Assembly (NCBI GenBank): GCA_026225475.1
Contig: JAMFSU010000078.1
Location: 44,068-108,067 of the forward strand
Direction of reading: 5' to 3'
DNA: 64,000 nucleotides
Source: Duganella sp.
Lineage (GTDB): Bacteria; Pseudomonadota; Gammaproteobacteria; Burkholderiales; Burkholderiaceae_D
Positions 8,972-18,526 of this stretch are shown here, one piece after another. Every line of letters starts with the position of its first letter. Within the stretch, counting starts at the first letter, position 1. Made by a program: the position numbers and the translations under genes. The notes beneath the pieces were generated by a model. The model did no database searches. It was not told where the DNA came from and worked only from the letters and a program-made list of their open reading frames with translations.

Positions 8972-9859
8972 GTGAAATACTTCGCCGAGAATCGCTTCTT
9001 GACCATCGCTCTGGTGGGGTCCGTGCTGGTGCACGCAGCCTTCCTCGGGGTGCGCTTTGCCGCGCCCGATGCGTTCCGGTTCAAGCCTTCCGATCCCGGC
9101 CTCGAAGTGATTCTGGTCAATGCCAAACACGACAAGGCACCGCAACAGGCGGATGCAATTGCCCAAGCCAACCTCGACGGCGGTGGCAATGCCGATGCCG
9201 GTCGCGCCAAGTCACCGCTGCCCGATATGCGCAAGGTCGAGGATGGTGACAGCGTCAAGGCGGCGCGTCGTAAAGTGGCTGAATTGGAAGCGCAGCAACA
9301 GAAAATCCTGGCGCAGATGAACAAGGCCGAGCCTACGGTCGCCATGCCGGAGCGCGAAAAGCCGCGCGAAGCAGCGCCGCAGCCCAACGCCAAGGACTTG
9401 TCGGACAATGCCAAGGAAGTGGCGCGCATGGAAGCCGAAGTTGCCAAGAACATCGAGGAATACAACAAGCGGCCGCGCAAGACACAAATCACGGCGCGCA
9501 CACGCGAAGCCAACTACGCCATGTATTACAAATCCTTGCAGGAAAAGATTGAGCGTCTGGGTACGCTCAATTTCCCGCAACAGGACGGTAAAAAGCTGTA
9601 TGGCGAATTGATCATCTATATTCCGGTATTTCAGGATGGCTCGATTTACCAGAAAGAAGGCGGTCTGCATATCGAACGCAGCTCCGGCAACCCGGCGCTC
9701 GACAATGCAGCGCTGACCATCGTGCGCCGTTCGGCACCGTTCGGGCGTTTCCCGGAAAACATGCGCACCAGCGGCAAAGACGATGTCTGGGAAGTGATTA
9801 CGCGTTTCCGCTTCACGCATGAAGACACCCTGCAAGCCGACATGAGTCGCGCCAACTGA
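8972..9859 (+). CDS. TonB-like energy transducer protein
   Basis: A 295-residue protein with a GTG start, one N-terminal membrane helix (residues about 10-27, RFLTIALVGSVLVHAAFLGV), a long charged and Gln/Lys/Glu-rich coiled region (about 80-165) that would span the periplasm, and a C-terminal TonB-type domain (about 205-290; YGELIIYIPVFQDGSIY and LDNAALTIVRRSAPFGRFP). TonB proteins pass inner-membrane energy to outer-membrane receptors, normally with ExbB/ExbD, but neither partner nor a receptor is adjacent. The RNase gene upstream and aroE downstream suggest a housekeeping setting. A TAAAAT box at 8940-8945 may be its own -10. No Fur-type dyad was noticed. Confidence 0.88.
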   Translation: MKYFAENRFLTIALVGSVLVHAAFLGVRFAAPDAFRFKPSDPGLEVILVNAKHDKAPQQADAIAQANLDGGGNADAGRAKSPLPDMRKVEDGDSVKAARRKVAELEAQQQKILAQMNKAEPTVAMPEREKPREAAPQPNAKDLSDNAKEVARMEAEVAKNIEEYNKRPRKTQITARTREANYAMYYKSLQEKIERLGTLNFPQQDGKKLYGELIIYIPVFQDGSIYQKEGGLHIERSSGNPALDNAALTIVRRSAPFGRFPENMRTSGKDDVWEVITRFRFTHEDTLQADMSRAN

Positions 9860-9874
9860 TTATTGAGAACCAGC

Positions 9875-10699
9875 ATGGATGCATACCTCGTCATCGGTAA
9901 TCCGATCGCCCATAGCAAGTCACCCGAAATCCACGCCCGCTTTGCCGCGCACAGCGGCCAGGTATTGCGCTATGAGCGCCTGTTGGCACCGCTTGATGGT
10001 TTCGCCGCCAGCGTGCACAGCTTCATCGCCAGTGGTGGCAAAGGCGCCAACGTCACCGTGCCGTTCAAGCTGGAGGCGCATGCGCTGGCCGATCGCTTGA
10101 GTGAGCGGGCGCGGCTGGCCGGTGCTGTCAATACGCTTATGTTCCGTGGGGGTGAGATCTTCGGTGACAACACCGATGGTGCTGGCCTGGTCGTCGATAT
10201 CGTGCAAAACGCCGGTATTGATTTGAGCGGCAAGCGTATCCTGTTGCTCGGCGCCGGTGGTGCCGCGCGTGGGGTATTGCAACCCCTGCTGGAACAGCAG
10301 CCGCGTGAAATCGTGCTGGCCAATCGCACCGAGGCCAAGGCGCGCGAACTGGCCGCACAGTTTGCCGCGTTCGGGCATCTGAATGCCGCCGCTTATGCCG
10401 ACCTGACGGGCGTGTTCGATGTTGTCATCAATGCCACTTCGGCCAGTCTGAGTGCCGATCTGCCACCAGTGCCGGCAGAAGTATTCGGCGCCGCTACGCT
10501 GGCCTATGACATGATGTATGGCAAGCAGCCGACTCGTTTCATGGACTTTGCCGCCCAACATGGCGCCACCGTGCGCGACGGTCTGGGCATGCTGGTGGAG
10601 CAGGCAGCCGAAGCATTTTTGCTGTGGCGTGGCGTGCGGCCGCACACCGCAGAAGTGTTTGCTGATTTGCGCGCACAATTGCATCTGGCTGGCATTTGA
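9875..10699 (+). CDS. aroE: Shikimate dehydrogenase
   Basis: AroE reduces 3-dehydroshikimate to shikimate with NADPH. The 274-residue product starts [17 protein letters not shown], the shikimate-binding signature, has the catalytic lysine in [16 protein letters not shown], the DNTDGAGLV aspartate, the NADP-binding loop [17 protein letters not shown], and [11 protein letters not shown], where the Arg recognises the NADP phosphate. A TTG four codons upstream (9863) is less likely than the ATG at 9875. It lies 15 bp after the TonB-like gene. Confidence 0.97.
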   Translation: MDAYLVIGNPIAHSKSPEIHARFAAHSGQVLRYERLLAPLDGFAASVHSFIASGGKGANVTVPFKLEAHALADRLSERARLAGAVNTLMFRGGEIFGDNTDGAGLVVDIVQNAGIDLSGKRILLLGAGGAARGVLQPLLEQQPREIVLANRTEAKARELAAQFAAFGHLNAAAYADLTGVFDVVINATSASLSADLPPVPAEVFGAATLAYDMMYGKQPTRFMDFAAQHGATVRDGLGMLVEQAAEAFLLWRGVRPHTAEVFADLRAQLHLAGI

Positions 10700-10774
10700 A
10701 TGCTGCTGCACGGTTGCGCTGCGCCGTGCTGTACGATGGATGCCAGTTCCTGTCATGAACATAAGAACAAACAA

Positions 10775-11482
10775 ATGAAGCTTCTGCGCAAACTGTTTCT
10801 GTGGCTGATCGTCTTGCCGATCACCTTGCTGTTGCTGCTGCAACTGTATTTCTTCGCACAGATCTGGTGGTGGGTTGATCACAATCCTGACTCAACCAGC
10901 TTCATGCGCCATCAATTGGCGTTGTTGCAAGAAAAAAATCCCAAGGCGCAGCTGCAATTCCAATGGGTGCCATACAACCGTATTTCCAATAACCTCAAGC
11001 GTGCCATCATCGCGTCGGAAGATTCCAATTTTTCGGAACACGACGGTATCGATTGGGATGCCTTGCAAAAAGCCTATGAGAAAAATGCCAAGAAGGGCAA
11101 GGTAGTCGCCGGCGGCTCCACCATTACCCAGCAACTGGCCAAGAATCTGTTCCTGTCGGGCGAGCGCAGTTATCTGCGCAAGGGACAAGAGTTCATCATC
11201 ACCTATATGCTTGAGTTCTTGATGGACAAGCAGCGCATCTTTGAAATTTATCTCAATGTCGTCGAATGGGGCAATGGTGTGTTCGGTGCCGAGGCGGCTG
11301 CGCGCCATTACTATGGCAGCACGGCGGCCAATCTCGGCGCCAGTCAGGCAGCGCGATTGGCAGTGATGCTGCCACGTCCGCGCTTTTATGACAAAAATCC
11401 TGGTTCGGCTTATCTGGCCAGCCGCAGCGGTTTGATTCTGCGGCGCATGAATGCGGCCGAATTACCGCCGACCAAAAAATAG
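10775..11482 (+). CDS. mtgA: Monofunctional biosynthetic peptidoglycan transglycosylase
   Basis: MtgA polymerises lipid II into glycan strands at the outer face of the inner membrane. The 235-residue protein begins [17 protein letters not shown], a single membrane anchor at about residues 5-28, followed by the GT51 domain: catalytic glutamate motif [14 protein letters not shown], the second motif [20 protein letters not shown], then [42 protein letters not shown]. There is no transpeptidase domain. An in-frame ATG at 10700 would add 25 Cys-rich residues and is rejected. aroE-mtgA adjacency is typical of this bacterial group. Confidence 0.96.
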   Translation: MKLLRKLFLWLIVLPITLLLLLQLYFFAQIWWWVDHNPDSTSFMRHQLALLQEKNPKAQLQFQWVPYNRISNNLKRAIIASEDSNFSEHDGIDWDALQKAYEKNAKKGKVVAGGSTITQQLAKNLFLSGERSYLRKGQEFIITYMLEFLMDKQRIFEIYLNVVEWGNGVFGAEAAARHYYGSTAANLGASQAARLAVMLPRPRFYDKNPGSAYLASRSGLILRRMNAAELPPTKK

Positions 11483-11623
11483 CGCGCTTGCCTGGCGCAT
11501 GCGATGAACGTACACTTGCGTGCATTTTCCGCACGGGCAACTGCTGCGGTCACGCCGGCATCATCGCCTGATGGTAAAACTGGCAACCCCGCCTTCTTCG
11601 TCTTGTCCCGACAGTGAGATCAC

Positions 11624-12589
11624 ATGATTAATGTTTTTGTGTTGCAAAACGGTCGGTTGAACCAAGTCAATATCGACAGCCGTAGTGACCTGGAAAACAT
11701 CGCGCCTGTCTGGGTCGATCTGACTGAACCCAGCGATGAAGAGCGTGCCTGGGTCAAAAGCATTTATGGCGTCACCCTGCCTGATGAAGATGAATTCAGT
11801 GACATCGAAGCTTCGGCGCGTTACTTCGAAGCCGAAAATGGTGACCTGCATCTGCGCACCGACTTTCTGTTCGAAGGCGAGGACGACGCTTCGGCCACCA
11901 TGACGGTGGCGTTTATTCTGGCGCGCAATATTCTATTTTCGGTGCACGCCGAGGATTTGCCGGTGTTCCGCCTGGTGCGCATGCGCGCCCGTTCGCGGCC
12001 CGGATCGATCGGTGACTATCGCGATGTCTTGCTCGATCTGTATGAAACCGATGCCGAATATTCGGCCGATGCGCTCGAAGGGATTTATCAGAAACTGGAA
12101 GCGGTCAGCCACAGTGTGCTCAAGAAAAGCCTGACCGACCAGGCCGCTGCCGATGTGCTCAATACGATCGCTCATGAAGAAGATTTGAATGGTCGTATTC
12201 GCCGCAACATGATGGATACGCGGCGCGCAGTCAGCTTCTTGATGCGTGGCCGTTTGCTCAACGCCGACCAGTTCGAGGATGCACGGCAGATTTTGCGCGA
12301 TATTGAATCGCTGGATGGCCACACGGCTTTCTTGTTCGACAAGATCAACTTCCTGATGGATGCCACGGTCGGTTTCATCAACATCAACCAGAACAAGATC
12401 ATCAAGATTTTCTCGGTAGCTTCGGTGGCGTTCTTACCACCGACCTTGATTGCCAGTATCTATGGCATGAATTTCAAGATCATGCCAGAACTCGACTGGC
12501 TGATCGGATATCCGCTGGCAATCCTGATGATGATCGGTTCGGCAATTGCGCCATTCTGGTATTTCCGGCGGCGCGGCTGGCTTAATTGA
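11624..12589 (+). CDS. corA: CorA-type magnesium/cobalt transporter
   Basis: A 321-residue CorA channel that takes up Mg2+ (and Co2+/Ni2+) across the inner membrane as a homopentamer. The N-terminal 240 residues are the cytoplasmic alpha/beta funnel, ending in the long stalk helix. Two C-terminal membrane helices follow (about 262-281 and 293-313), separated by the family filter motif YGMNFKIMPELDW; the GMN triplet is intact. The C-terminal RRRGWLN is the usual basic tail. The closing WL tail and basic cluster fit the family. It stands alone, 141 bp after mtgA. Confidence 0.95.
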   Translation: MINVFVLQNGRLNQVNIDSRSDLENIAPVWVDLTEPSDEERAWVKSIYGVTLPDEDEFSDIEASARYFEAENGDLHLRTDFLFEGEDDASATMTVAFILARNILFSVHAEDLPVFRLVRMRARSRPGSIGDYRDVLLDLYETDAEYSADALEGIYQKLEAVSHSVLKKSLTDQAAADVLNTIAHEEDLNGRIRRNMMDTRRAVSFLMRGRLLNADQFEDARQILRDIESLDGHTAFLFDKINFLMDATVGFININQNKIIKIFSVASVAFLPPTLIASIYGMNFKIMPELDWLIGYPLAILMMIGSAIAPFWYFRRRGWLN

Positions 12590-12717
12590 TGTCTCGTCAA
12601 GACCACCCGGGTCAGGCTCGGGTAGGGAATGTCTGACAAGGATTGGCGTCATGCACCTATGTCGGTAGTGCACAGTTTGGTGCAGCATGAGAGGCCTTAC
12701 TTACGTTTGCGCGTCCC

Positions 12718-13077
12718 ATGAAACATCATTACATCTCAATTATCGTCATGTTGGCAGGCATACTGGCCGTACTGGATGGCAGCATTGATCCACGCTATCA
12801 CAGCACTGCCAATGCGCAAGGCACGGCCATGCCCATGACTGTCGTTTCTGGCAGTGGCGTCGTTGAGGCTATTCACTTGCAACGCAACGCTGATAACAGT
12901 GCTAGCGGCAGCATGTTCGACAGCCAGGCATCGGCTATTGTTGATCCGATGGTGGCTTATCGTATTCGGGTTCGCATGCAGGACGGTTCGACACAGACGG
13001 TATTGCAGGACAGCGCAGCCGGATTGCACATTGGCGAGCGCGTACGGCTAGATAGCGGTCGCGTCTACGCTGCCTGA
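12718..13077 (+). CDS. Small secreted protein with SlyB-like C-terminal domain
   Basis: A 119-residue protein that I cannot assign to a function. The N-terminus (MKHHYISIIVMLAGILAVL) is a hydrophobic signal segment with no lipobox cysteine. The C-terminal half, with SGSGVVEAIHLQ and then YRIRVRMQDGSTQTVLQDSAAGLHIGERVRL, resembles the end of SlyB/PcP-type outer-membrane lipoproteins, but the glycine-zipper segment of that family is missing. It may be a periplasmic or outer-membrane-associated protein. It is convergent with anmK, 11 bp away, and has no obvious operon partner. Confidence 0.72.
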   Translation: MKHHYISIIVMLAGILAVLDGSIDPRYHSTANAQGTAMPMTVVSGSGVVEAIHLQRNADNSASGSMFDSQASAIVDPMVAYRIRVRMQDGSTQTVLQDSAAGLHIGERVRLDSGRVYAA

Positions 13078-13088
13078 ACAACCCCTGT

Positions 13089-14252
13089 TCATGCCGGATA
13101 GAGTGCGCCGAGCACGCGTAGACCGCGCGCACCGGTGACTGCCGGCAGATTGCCGGGCAAGTGCAGACAAAAGCGTTGCGCCAGCCAGGCAAACGCCAGC
13201 GCTTCGACATGATTGGGTGCCACGCCCAGCGTGTCGGTGGAGTGCACTGCTATGGATTTTCCACTGGCCGCCAAGCCCTGGCGCAGCAACTGCAACAGAT
13301 AACCATTGTAAGCACCGCCACCGCACACATAGACTGCAGTCGTGGCAGGTGCATGCATCAGAATGGCGTCGGCAATGGTGCCCGCCGTCAACGCCGTCAG
13401 GGTCGCTTGCACATCGACTGGCGCCAGTGTAGCGAAGTCTTGCAAGCGGGCATCCAGCCATTCGATGTGAAACAGGTCGCGGCCGGTACTCTTCGGTGGC
13501 AGCAGCGTGAAATAGCCGTCGCCGCGCAAATGTTGCAATAAGCCGGCATCGATCGTGCCGCTGGCGCCCCAGGTACCATTGTGATCAAAGCTGAGGCCCT
13601 GATGGCGCGCAATCCAGGTATCGAGCAAGACATTGCCTGGACCGGTATCGAAGCCGGCAGTGTGGACCGCCGTCGCGCTAGTTTGCTGGGGCGGCAAAAT
13701 ACTGATGTTGCTGATGCCGCCAATATTGACTGCCACGCGTGCCTCGCTGGCGCTGCCGAATACTGCCTGATGAAAGGCCGGTACCAGTGGCGCACCCTGG
13801 CCGCCAGCGGCGACATCGCGGCTGCGGAAATCGGCGATGACATCGATGCCGCACAACTCCGCCAGCAAGGAAGGATTATTAGTCTGGCGCGTATAACCGA
13901 GTTCGGGCCGATGACGAATGGTCTGGCCGTGCACGCCGACGGCGCATACCTCTGCTGCTGTGGTGTTGCCCTGTGCCAGCAGCTCCGCTACACAGGCTGC
14001 ATAACAAACGGCGAGCTGATTGGCCGCCAGCGCTTCGCGTTGCAATTCATTTCCCCCGGGGCTCTGCAAGGCCATCAACTCGGCCCGCAAACTGGCGGGG
14101 AAGGGGGCATAGGCAGTTGCCAGCGTACTCATTGGCTGGCCTGCGGGCATGGATACCAGTACGCCATCGACGCCATCGAGGCTGGTGCCGGACATCAGTC
14201 CAATGTAGAGCGAGGAAGTTGTAGCCGCGACGTCAACGAATTGAGCAGACAT
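13089..14252 (-). CDS. anmK: Anhydro-N-acetylmuramic acid kinase
   Basis: AnmK phosphorylates and opens 1,6-anhydroMurNAc from recycled murein, giving MurNAc-6-phosphate. The 387-residue product has the sugar-kinase motif LYIGLMSGTSLDGVDG at residues about 15-30, IGVHGQTIRHRPE-like AVGVHGQTIRHRPEL, the nucleotide-site GFDTGPGNVLLDTW and VYVCGGGAYNGYL, and the C-terminal GVAPNHVEALAFAWLA. Length is typical. The start ATG immediately follows the seven-T tract of the terminator at 14253-14302, so no Shine-Dalgarno is available; no other in-frame start preserves the GLMSGTSLDG loop. Expression may therefore be leaderless or depend on readthrough from the M23 gene. Confidence 0.95.
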   Translation of the reverse strand: MSAQFVDVAATTSSLYIGLMSGTSLDGVDGVLVSMPAGQPMSTLATAYAPFPASLRAELMALQSPGGNELQREALAANQLAVCYAACVAELLAQGNTTAAEVCAVGVHGQTIRHRPELGYTRQTNNPSLLAELCGIDVIADFRSRDVAAGGQGAPLVPAFHQAVFGSASEARVAVNIGGISNISILPPQQTSATAVHTAGFDTGPGNVLLDTWIARHQGLSFDHNGTWGASGTIDAGLLQHLRGDGYFTLLPPKSTGRDLFHIEWLDARLQDFATLAPVDVQATLTALTAGTIADAILMHAPATTAVYVCGGGAYNGYLLQLLRQGLAASGKSIAVHSTDTLGVAPNHVEALAFAWLAQRFCLHLPGNLPAVTGARGLRVLGALYPA

Positions 14253-14302
14253 AAAAAAACCGGTGATTGAGTCGCTGCATTTTACAGCGATTCAATCACC
14301 GG
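14253..14302 (-). terminator. Rho-independent terminator after the M23 peptidase gene
   Basis: An 18-bp inverted repeat (14260-14277 with 14285-14302, one mismatch) encloses a 7-base loop and, read on the minus strand, is followed by seven Ts at 14253-14259. It lies 15 bp after the M23 stop and ends exactly at the first base of the anmK start codon. The loop contains TAAAAT on the minus strand (14284-14279), which could serve as a -10 for anmK; its -35 region is weak. Confidence 0.85.
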
Positions 14303-14317
14303 CCGATGACCAGCAGA

Positions 14318-15715
14318 TTAGCGTGACGCCAGAGTGGTGCTATCGGATGGTGCCGGACGCAACAAGGCCAGGCGTCGGTTCATGTCGGTCGAGACCGTAC
14401 GGAAACGCTGCAATTGTGTACCGGCCAATGGCTGCGCGTTGGGAACGGCAACCGACAATGGATCGCGCGGCACATTGCTGATGCGGAATTCGTAATGCAA
14501 ATGCGGCCCGGTGGCCCAGCCGGTCATGCCGACATAACCGATCACGTCTCCCTGGCTGACCTTCATGCCCTTGCGCAAGCCGGAAGCAAAGCGGCTCATG
14601 TGGCCGTAGGCCGTGGAATAATTGCTCCAGTGCTTGATGACCACGATATTGCCATAACCGTTTTGCTGGCCAACAAAGTCAATCACACCATCGCCCGAGG
14701 CATGGATAGGCGTGCCAGTCGGTGCGGCAAAGTCGACGCCGGTGTGCTGCTTCCATTTGCCGAGAATTGGATGCAGACGCATGGCGAAGCCCGAGGAAAT
14801 CCGGGTGAAGGCCAGGGGCGACTTGAGGAAGGCTTTCTTGAGGGACTTGCCGTCGAAGGCGTAATAGGCGCCACCGATTTTGCTGGTCGGATCATCGAAC
14901 CAGACCGCTTGGTAGGTATTGCCGGCGTTGACGAATTCTCCCGCCAGAACGCGCCCGGTACGCACCGGTTCGCCATTGTTCCAGAAGCTTTCGTAGATCA
15001 CGTTGAAGCGGTCACCGCGGCGCAGGTCGGAAGCAAAGTTGACGCTGGTGGCGAACATATCGACGATCTGGCTCGCGATGCTGTCTGGGATTTGCGCTGC
15101 ATCGGTGGCGGCAAACAGCGACGAGCGGATCTGGCCGGAGCGCATTTCCAGGCGCCGCTCCAGTTCCACCGGGGTGGTGTGTGATTTGAAACCAGCGCCG
15201 TTACGTTCCACGATCAGATTACTGGCGGGACCATCGCGACCATCGCTGAGCGTGGTCGTCAATTGCTGCAATTCACCGTCTTCCGAAGTGTGCGCCGTGA
15301 CACGTTTTCCCGGACGCAACTGCATCACCGCACGTGCCATGGCATCGGATTTGATGAAGTTGGCGGCACCGTCGTCGTCAACACCGAGGCGCGTGAGCAA
15401 GCTGGCCAGCGTGTCGCCGGAACGTACTTTTTCTTCGGCTACGTAGTTTTCACTGGCCTGGTCTTGTAATTTGGCAACCTGCTGTTGCAGATCAGGCAAG
15501 GCCAGATCCTTGGCGATGGCGTGTACGGGAGCGTCCGAGGTATCCGGCTGGGCCGGCGCAAAGCCAGCCGCACCCAGTGTGAAGGCGCCGAGAAACAGGG
15601 CGCCGGCACCGACAATGCGGGTTTTGCGGGAAGAGCCTTGGAATTTCTCGTGGCAGAAGCGGTGGGCACTGCGATAGAGCGACGTCAGGCGCGCGAATTT
15701 ATCTGTAGGGAACAT
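14318..15715 (-). CDS. M23-family murein endopeptidase, membrane anchored
   Basis: A 465-residue LytM/OapA-type cell-wall endopeptidase or amidase activator. A membrane anchor or signal lies at residues about 34-54 (IVGAGALFLGAFTLGAAGFA). The middle part (about 90-300) has the OapA/LysM-like region that begins EEKVRSGDTLASLLTRLGVDD. The M23 domain is C-terminal, with the zinc ligands in KQHTGVDFAAPTG and in WATGPHLHYEFRI, both complete, so it should be a metal-dependent enzyme cleaving murein peptide cross-links. It is divergent from tyrS, and the order anmK-M23-tyrS is frequent in betaproteobacteria. Confidence 0.93.
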   Translation of the reverse strand: MFPTDKFARLTSLYRSAHRFCHEKFQGSSRKTRIVGAGALFLGAFTLGAAGFAPAQPDTSDAPVHAIAKDLALPDLQQQVAKLQDQASENYVAEEKVRSGDTLASLLTRLGVDDDGAANFIKSDAMARAVMQLRPGKRVTAHTSEDGELQQLTTTLSDGRDGPASNLIVERNGAGFKSHTTPVELERRLEMRSGQIRSSLFAATDAAQIPDSIASQIVDMFATSVNFASDLRRGDRFNVIYESFWNNGEPVRTGRVLAGEFVNAGNTYQAVWFDDPTSKIGGAYYAFDGKSLKKAFLKSPLAFTRISSGFAMRLHPILGKWKQHTGVDFAAPTGTPIHASGDGVIDFVGQQNGYGNIVVIKHWSNYSTAYGHMSRFASGLRKGMKVSQGDVIGYVGMTGWATGPHLHYEFRISNVPRDPLSVAVPNAQPLAGTQLQRFRTVSTDMNRRLALLRPAPSDSTTLASR

Positions 15716-16067
15716 GCAATACGTTAAAATCTACCGTTTACGCTTGTTCCGAATCTGATTGCGTGGGAGCAATGAGCGCCATGGCAATGCGTACCGTGTC
15801 TGACCTATGAAATAGGCGACACTTGCACAACCAGCGCAAGGCTTTGCAACCGCAGCTTGGTCAACGACTCCCCAGGTGACCGATGCTCTCTCAGATTCTC
15901 GACAAGCGATGAATGCTAATTCTCTGCTGATTGCGCTTCTAAAATGGCGTGCGGCAGAAAGACGAAGTGCGCATTATAGCAAAGCGGAAAAGCGATGCAT
16001 TAGGACTAATATCGTTTTTTACTAAATTTTTTACTAATTTTATTTCGGCAATTTTGGCTTCCTGATA
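15716..16067. other. Divergent intergenic region M23 peptidase / tyrS
   Basis: 352 bp without a supportable gene. The half next to tyrS is AT-rich, with repeated TTTTTACTAA-like runs at about 16013-16040, and must hold the tyrS promoter. A TTAAAAT stretch lies at 15723-15729. I see no T-box or other recognised leader. Confidence 0.6.
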
Positions 16068-17333
16068 ATGACTGTAGAACAACCTTCTCCCAAAGCAACC
16101 ACAGGCCTGGTGCCGCACGCAGTGCTGCCGCTCTCTGATCAAGTTCAGGAAGCGCTGGCGATTACCAAACGCGGTGTTGATGAACTGCTAATCGAAAGCG
16201 AGTTCGCGCAAAAATTGGCGCGCGCCGAAAAAAATGCGCAGCCGTTGCGCATCAAGCTGGGCCTGGACCCAACTGCGGCCGATTTGCATCTGGGTCACAC
16301 CGTGGTGCTCAACAAGATGCGGCAATTGCAAGATCTCGGCCACAACGTGATCTTCCTGATTGGCGATTTCACGTCGATGATTGGCGACCCATCGGGCCGC
16401 AATGCGACGCGTCCACCATTGACGCGTGAGCAGATCGAAATCAATGCCCAGACTTATTTTGCCCAGGCCAGCCTGGTGCTGGATCCGCAACGTACCGAAA
16501 TTCGTTACAACTCGGAATGGTGTGACCCGCTCGGCAGTCGCGGCATGATTCAATTGGCATCGCGCTATACCGTGGCACGCATGATGGAGCGCGATGACTT
16601 CACTAAGCGTTTCAAGGAAGGCACGCCAATTTCGGTGCATGAATTCCTCTATCCGCTGATGCAGGGTTATGACTCGGTGGCGCTGAAGTCCGATCTCGAA
16701 CTGGGCGGTACCGATCAGAAATTCAATCTGCTGGTTGGGCGCGAACTGCAAAAGGACTATGGCCAGGAACCGCAATGCATTCTGACCATGCCGCTGCTGG
16801 AAGGCCTCGACGGCGTTGAAAAAATGTCCAAGTCGAAGAACAACTATATTGGTATCACCGAGCCTGCCAATACCATGTTTGCCAAGGTCATGAGCATCTC
16901 CGATGTGATGATGTGGAAGTACTACGATTTGCTGTCGTTCCGTTCGCTCAGTGAAGTGGCCAGCTTCAAGATTGAAGTGGCAGGGGGCAAGAATCCACGC
17001 GATATCAAGGTGGCACTGGGCCAGGAAATCGTCGCACGCTTCCATTCGCCACAGGCGGCAGAAGAGGCGCTGGCCGATTTCGTCAACCGTTCCAAGGGTG
17101 GTATTCCTGACGATGTACCAGAAGTCAGCCTGAGCGGTGCGCCGCTGGGAATCGGACAGTTGCTCAAACAAGCCAATCTGTGTGCGTCGACGTCGGAAGC
17201 TTTGCGCATGGTGGAGCAAGGCGGTGTTCGTATCGACGGTACTGTGATCAGCGATAAAGGCCTCAAAGTTGAAGCCGGTGTCATGGTGGTGCAGGTTGGC
17301 AAGCGCAAATTTGCGCGCGTGACGCTGGCGTGA
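16068..17333 (+). CDS. tyrS: Tyrosyl-tRNA synthetase
   Basis: TyrS charges tRNA-Tyr. The 421-residue product has a 30-residue N-terminal extension, then the Rossmann class I core with the HIGH-equivalent [13 protein letters not shown], the tyrosine-binding region [21 protein letters not shown], and the KMSKS loop [14 protein letters not shown]. The C-terminal S4-type RNA-binding domain occupies about residues 355-421 ([19 protein letters not shown]). This is the TyrRS subgroup in which Gly-Gly-Thr-Asp-Gln precedes KMSKS by about 40 residues, common in proteobacteria. dtd follows 13 bp downstream. Confidence 0.97.
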   Translation: MTVEQPSPKATTGLVPHAVLPLSDQVQEALAITKRGVDELLIESEFAQKLARAEKNAQPLRIKLGLDPTAADLHLGHTVVLNKMRQLQDLGHNVIFLIGDFTSMIGDPSGRNATRPPLTREQIEINAQTYFAQASLVLDPQRTEIRYNSEWCDPLGSRGMIQLASRYTVARMMERDDFTKRFKEGTPISVHEFLYPLMQGYDSVALKSDLELGGTDQKFNLLVGRELQKDYGQEPQCILTMPLLEGLDGVEKMSKSKNNYIGITEPANTMFAKVMSISDVMMWKYYDLLSFRSLSEVASFKIEVAGGKNPRDIKVALGQEIVARFHSPQAAEEALADFVNRSKGGIPDDVPEVSLSGAPLGIGQLLKQANLCASTSEALRMVEQGGVRIDGTVISDKGLKVEAGVMVVQVGKRKFARVTLA

Positions 17334-17346
17334 GCAAACCTCTGCA

Positions 17347-17802
17347 ATGATCAGTCTGTTGCAACGTGTCAGCCGCGCTGAAGTCGTGGTCGATGGCGAA
17401 CAAATCGGCGCCATCGCGGTTGGATTGATGGTGCTGGTGTGCGCCGAGCGCGGTGATACCGAAAAGCAAGCCGATGCACTGCTGAGCAAGTTGCTTGCTT
17501 ACCGCGTGTTTGCCGATGATGCCGGCAAGATGAACCGCAGCGTGACCGATGTAGGCGGCGGCTTGTTGCTGGTGCCGCAATTCACGCTGGCGGCCGATAC
17601 CCGCTCTGGCACGCGGCCTTCGTTCACACCGGCGGCGGCACCCGAGGACGGGCGTCGGCTGTTCGACCATTTTGTTGCGCAGGCACGCCTGCGCCATGGT
17701 GAGGTGGCAACCGGCCGGTTTGGCGCCGATATGCAAGTGTCACTGACCAATCAAGGGCCGGTGACATTCTGGTTGCAGGTCAAACCTGCCGTTATGGAAT
17801 AA
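17347..17802 (+). CDS. dtd: D-aminoacyl-tRNA deacylase
   Basis: Dtd removes D-amino acids (and glycine) wrongly attached to tRNAs, such as D-Tyr-tRNA made by the neighbouring TyrS. The 151-residue product starts [18 protein letters not shown], has the chirality-checking [17 protein letters not shown] segment (normally SV.D..G..LVVSQFTL) and the [15 protein letters not shown] loop, and ends with the Gly-cisPro motif [11 protein letters not shown]. All hallmarks of the family are present. It follows tyrS by 13 bp, a logical functional pair. Confidence 0.96.
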   Translation: MISLLQRVSRAEVVVDGEQIGAIAVGLMVLVCAERGDTEKQADALLSKLLAYRVFADDAGKMNRSVTDVGGGLLLVPQFTLAADTRSGTRPSFTPAAAPEDGRRLFDHFVAQARLRHGEVATGRFGADMQVSLTNQGPVTFWLQVKPAVME

Positions 17803-17862
17803 TCGAATCACGCAAGTCTGTAGCAGAATCAACAACCAGTTTGTTTTTCAAGGAGAGCACAC

Positions 17863-18498
17863 ATGAAACTCTGGAGCGAATCTTTCCAAGACGGTGCGGC
17901 AATCCCAGGCGAATTCGCCTTTGCCGTGTCGGACCCAAAAAGCCATGTTGCCTTGTCGAGCAACCGCAACCCGCATCTGGCCTGGAGCGATATACCCAAA
18001 GGCGCGCAATCGTTGGTGTTGGTCTGCCATGATCCCGACGTGCCGTCACGCGGTGATGATGTCAATCAAGAAGGCAGAAGCGTGCCGGCCGATTTGCCGC
18101 GCGTCGATTTCTTTCACTGGACCCTGGTCGATATCCCGGTAGGCACCGCCAGCATTGCGGCAGCGCTATTGAGCAACGCAGTCACCACGCGCGGCAAGGC
18201 TGGGCCGGTGATTCCGGGCGATCCGCTGCACGGGGCGCGGCAAGGACTCAATGATTACACCGGCTGGTTTGCCGGCGATGGCGACATGCGCGGTGAGTAT
18301 TTCGGCTATGACGGTCCTTGTCCACCGTGGAATGACGCGCTGTTGCATCGCTATATCTTTACGCTGTTCGCTGTCGATCAAGCCCAATTGACGGTCTCCG
18401 GCAGCTTCAGCGGCACCGATGTTCGCAATGCCTTGCAAGGACATGTGCTGGCCGAGGCCAGCATTACCGGCACCTATACCCTCAATCCAGCACTGTAA
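17863..18498 (+). CDS. YbhB/YbcL-family PEBP-like protein
   Basis: A 211-residue phosphatidylethanolamine-binding-protein-like (Raf kinase inhibitor-like) protein. The family ligand pocket is seen in NPHLAWSDIPKGAQSLVLVCHDPDVP and in DFFHWTLVDIP, and YFGYDGPCPPWNDALLHRYIFTLFAVD is the second conserved block. No signal peptide is present. Bacterial members have no settled role; some inhibit serine proteases or bind small ligands. A good ribosome-binding site (AAGGAGAG) precedes the ATG. It stands between dtd and a phosphatase gene. Confidence 0.9.
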   Translation: MKLWSESFQDGAAIPGEFAFAVSDPKSHVALSSNRNPHLAWSDIPKGAQSLVLVCHDPDVPSRGDDVNQEGRSVPADLPRVDFFHWTLVDIPVGTASIAAALLSNAVTTRGKAGPVIPGDPLHGARQGLNDYTGWFAGDGDMRGEYFGYDGPCPPWNDALLHRYIFTLFAVDQAQLTVSGSFSGTDVRNALQGHVLAEASITGTYTLNPAL

Positions 18499-18526
18499 CT
18501 AGCGCCGTCATCACCAAGCACAAACA

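Noticed and set aside
9920..10882. A 320-codon open frame opposite aroE/mtgA
   Set aside because: Gln/His-rich sequence with no fold or motif, antisense to two conserved genes.
12600..12640. GC-rich dyad (ACCCG...CGGGT) after corA, considered as a riboswitch or terminator
   Set aside because: The stem is only five pairs with no T-run and no known motif; it is too weak to call.
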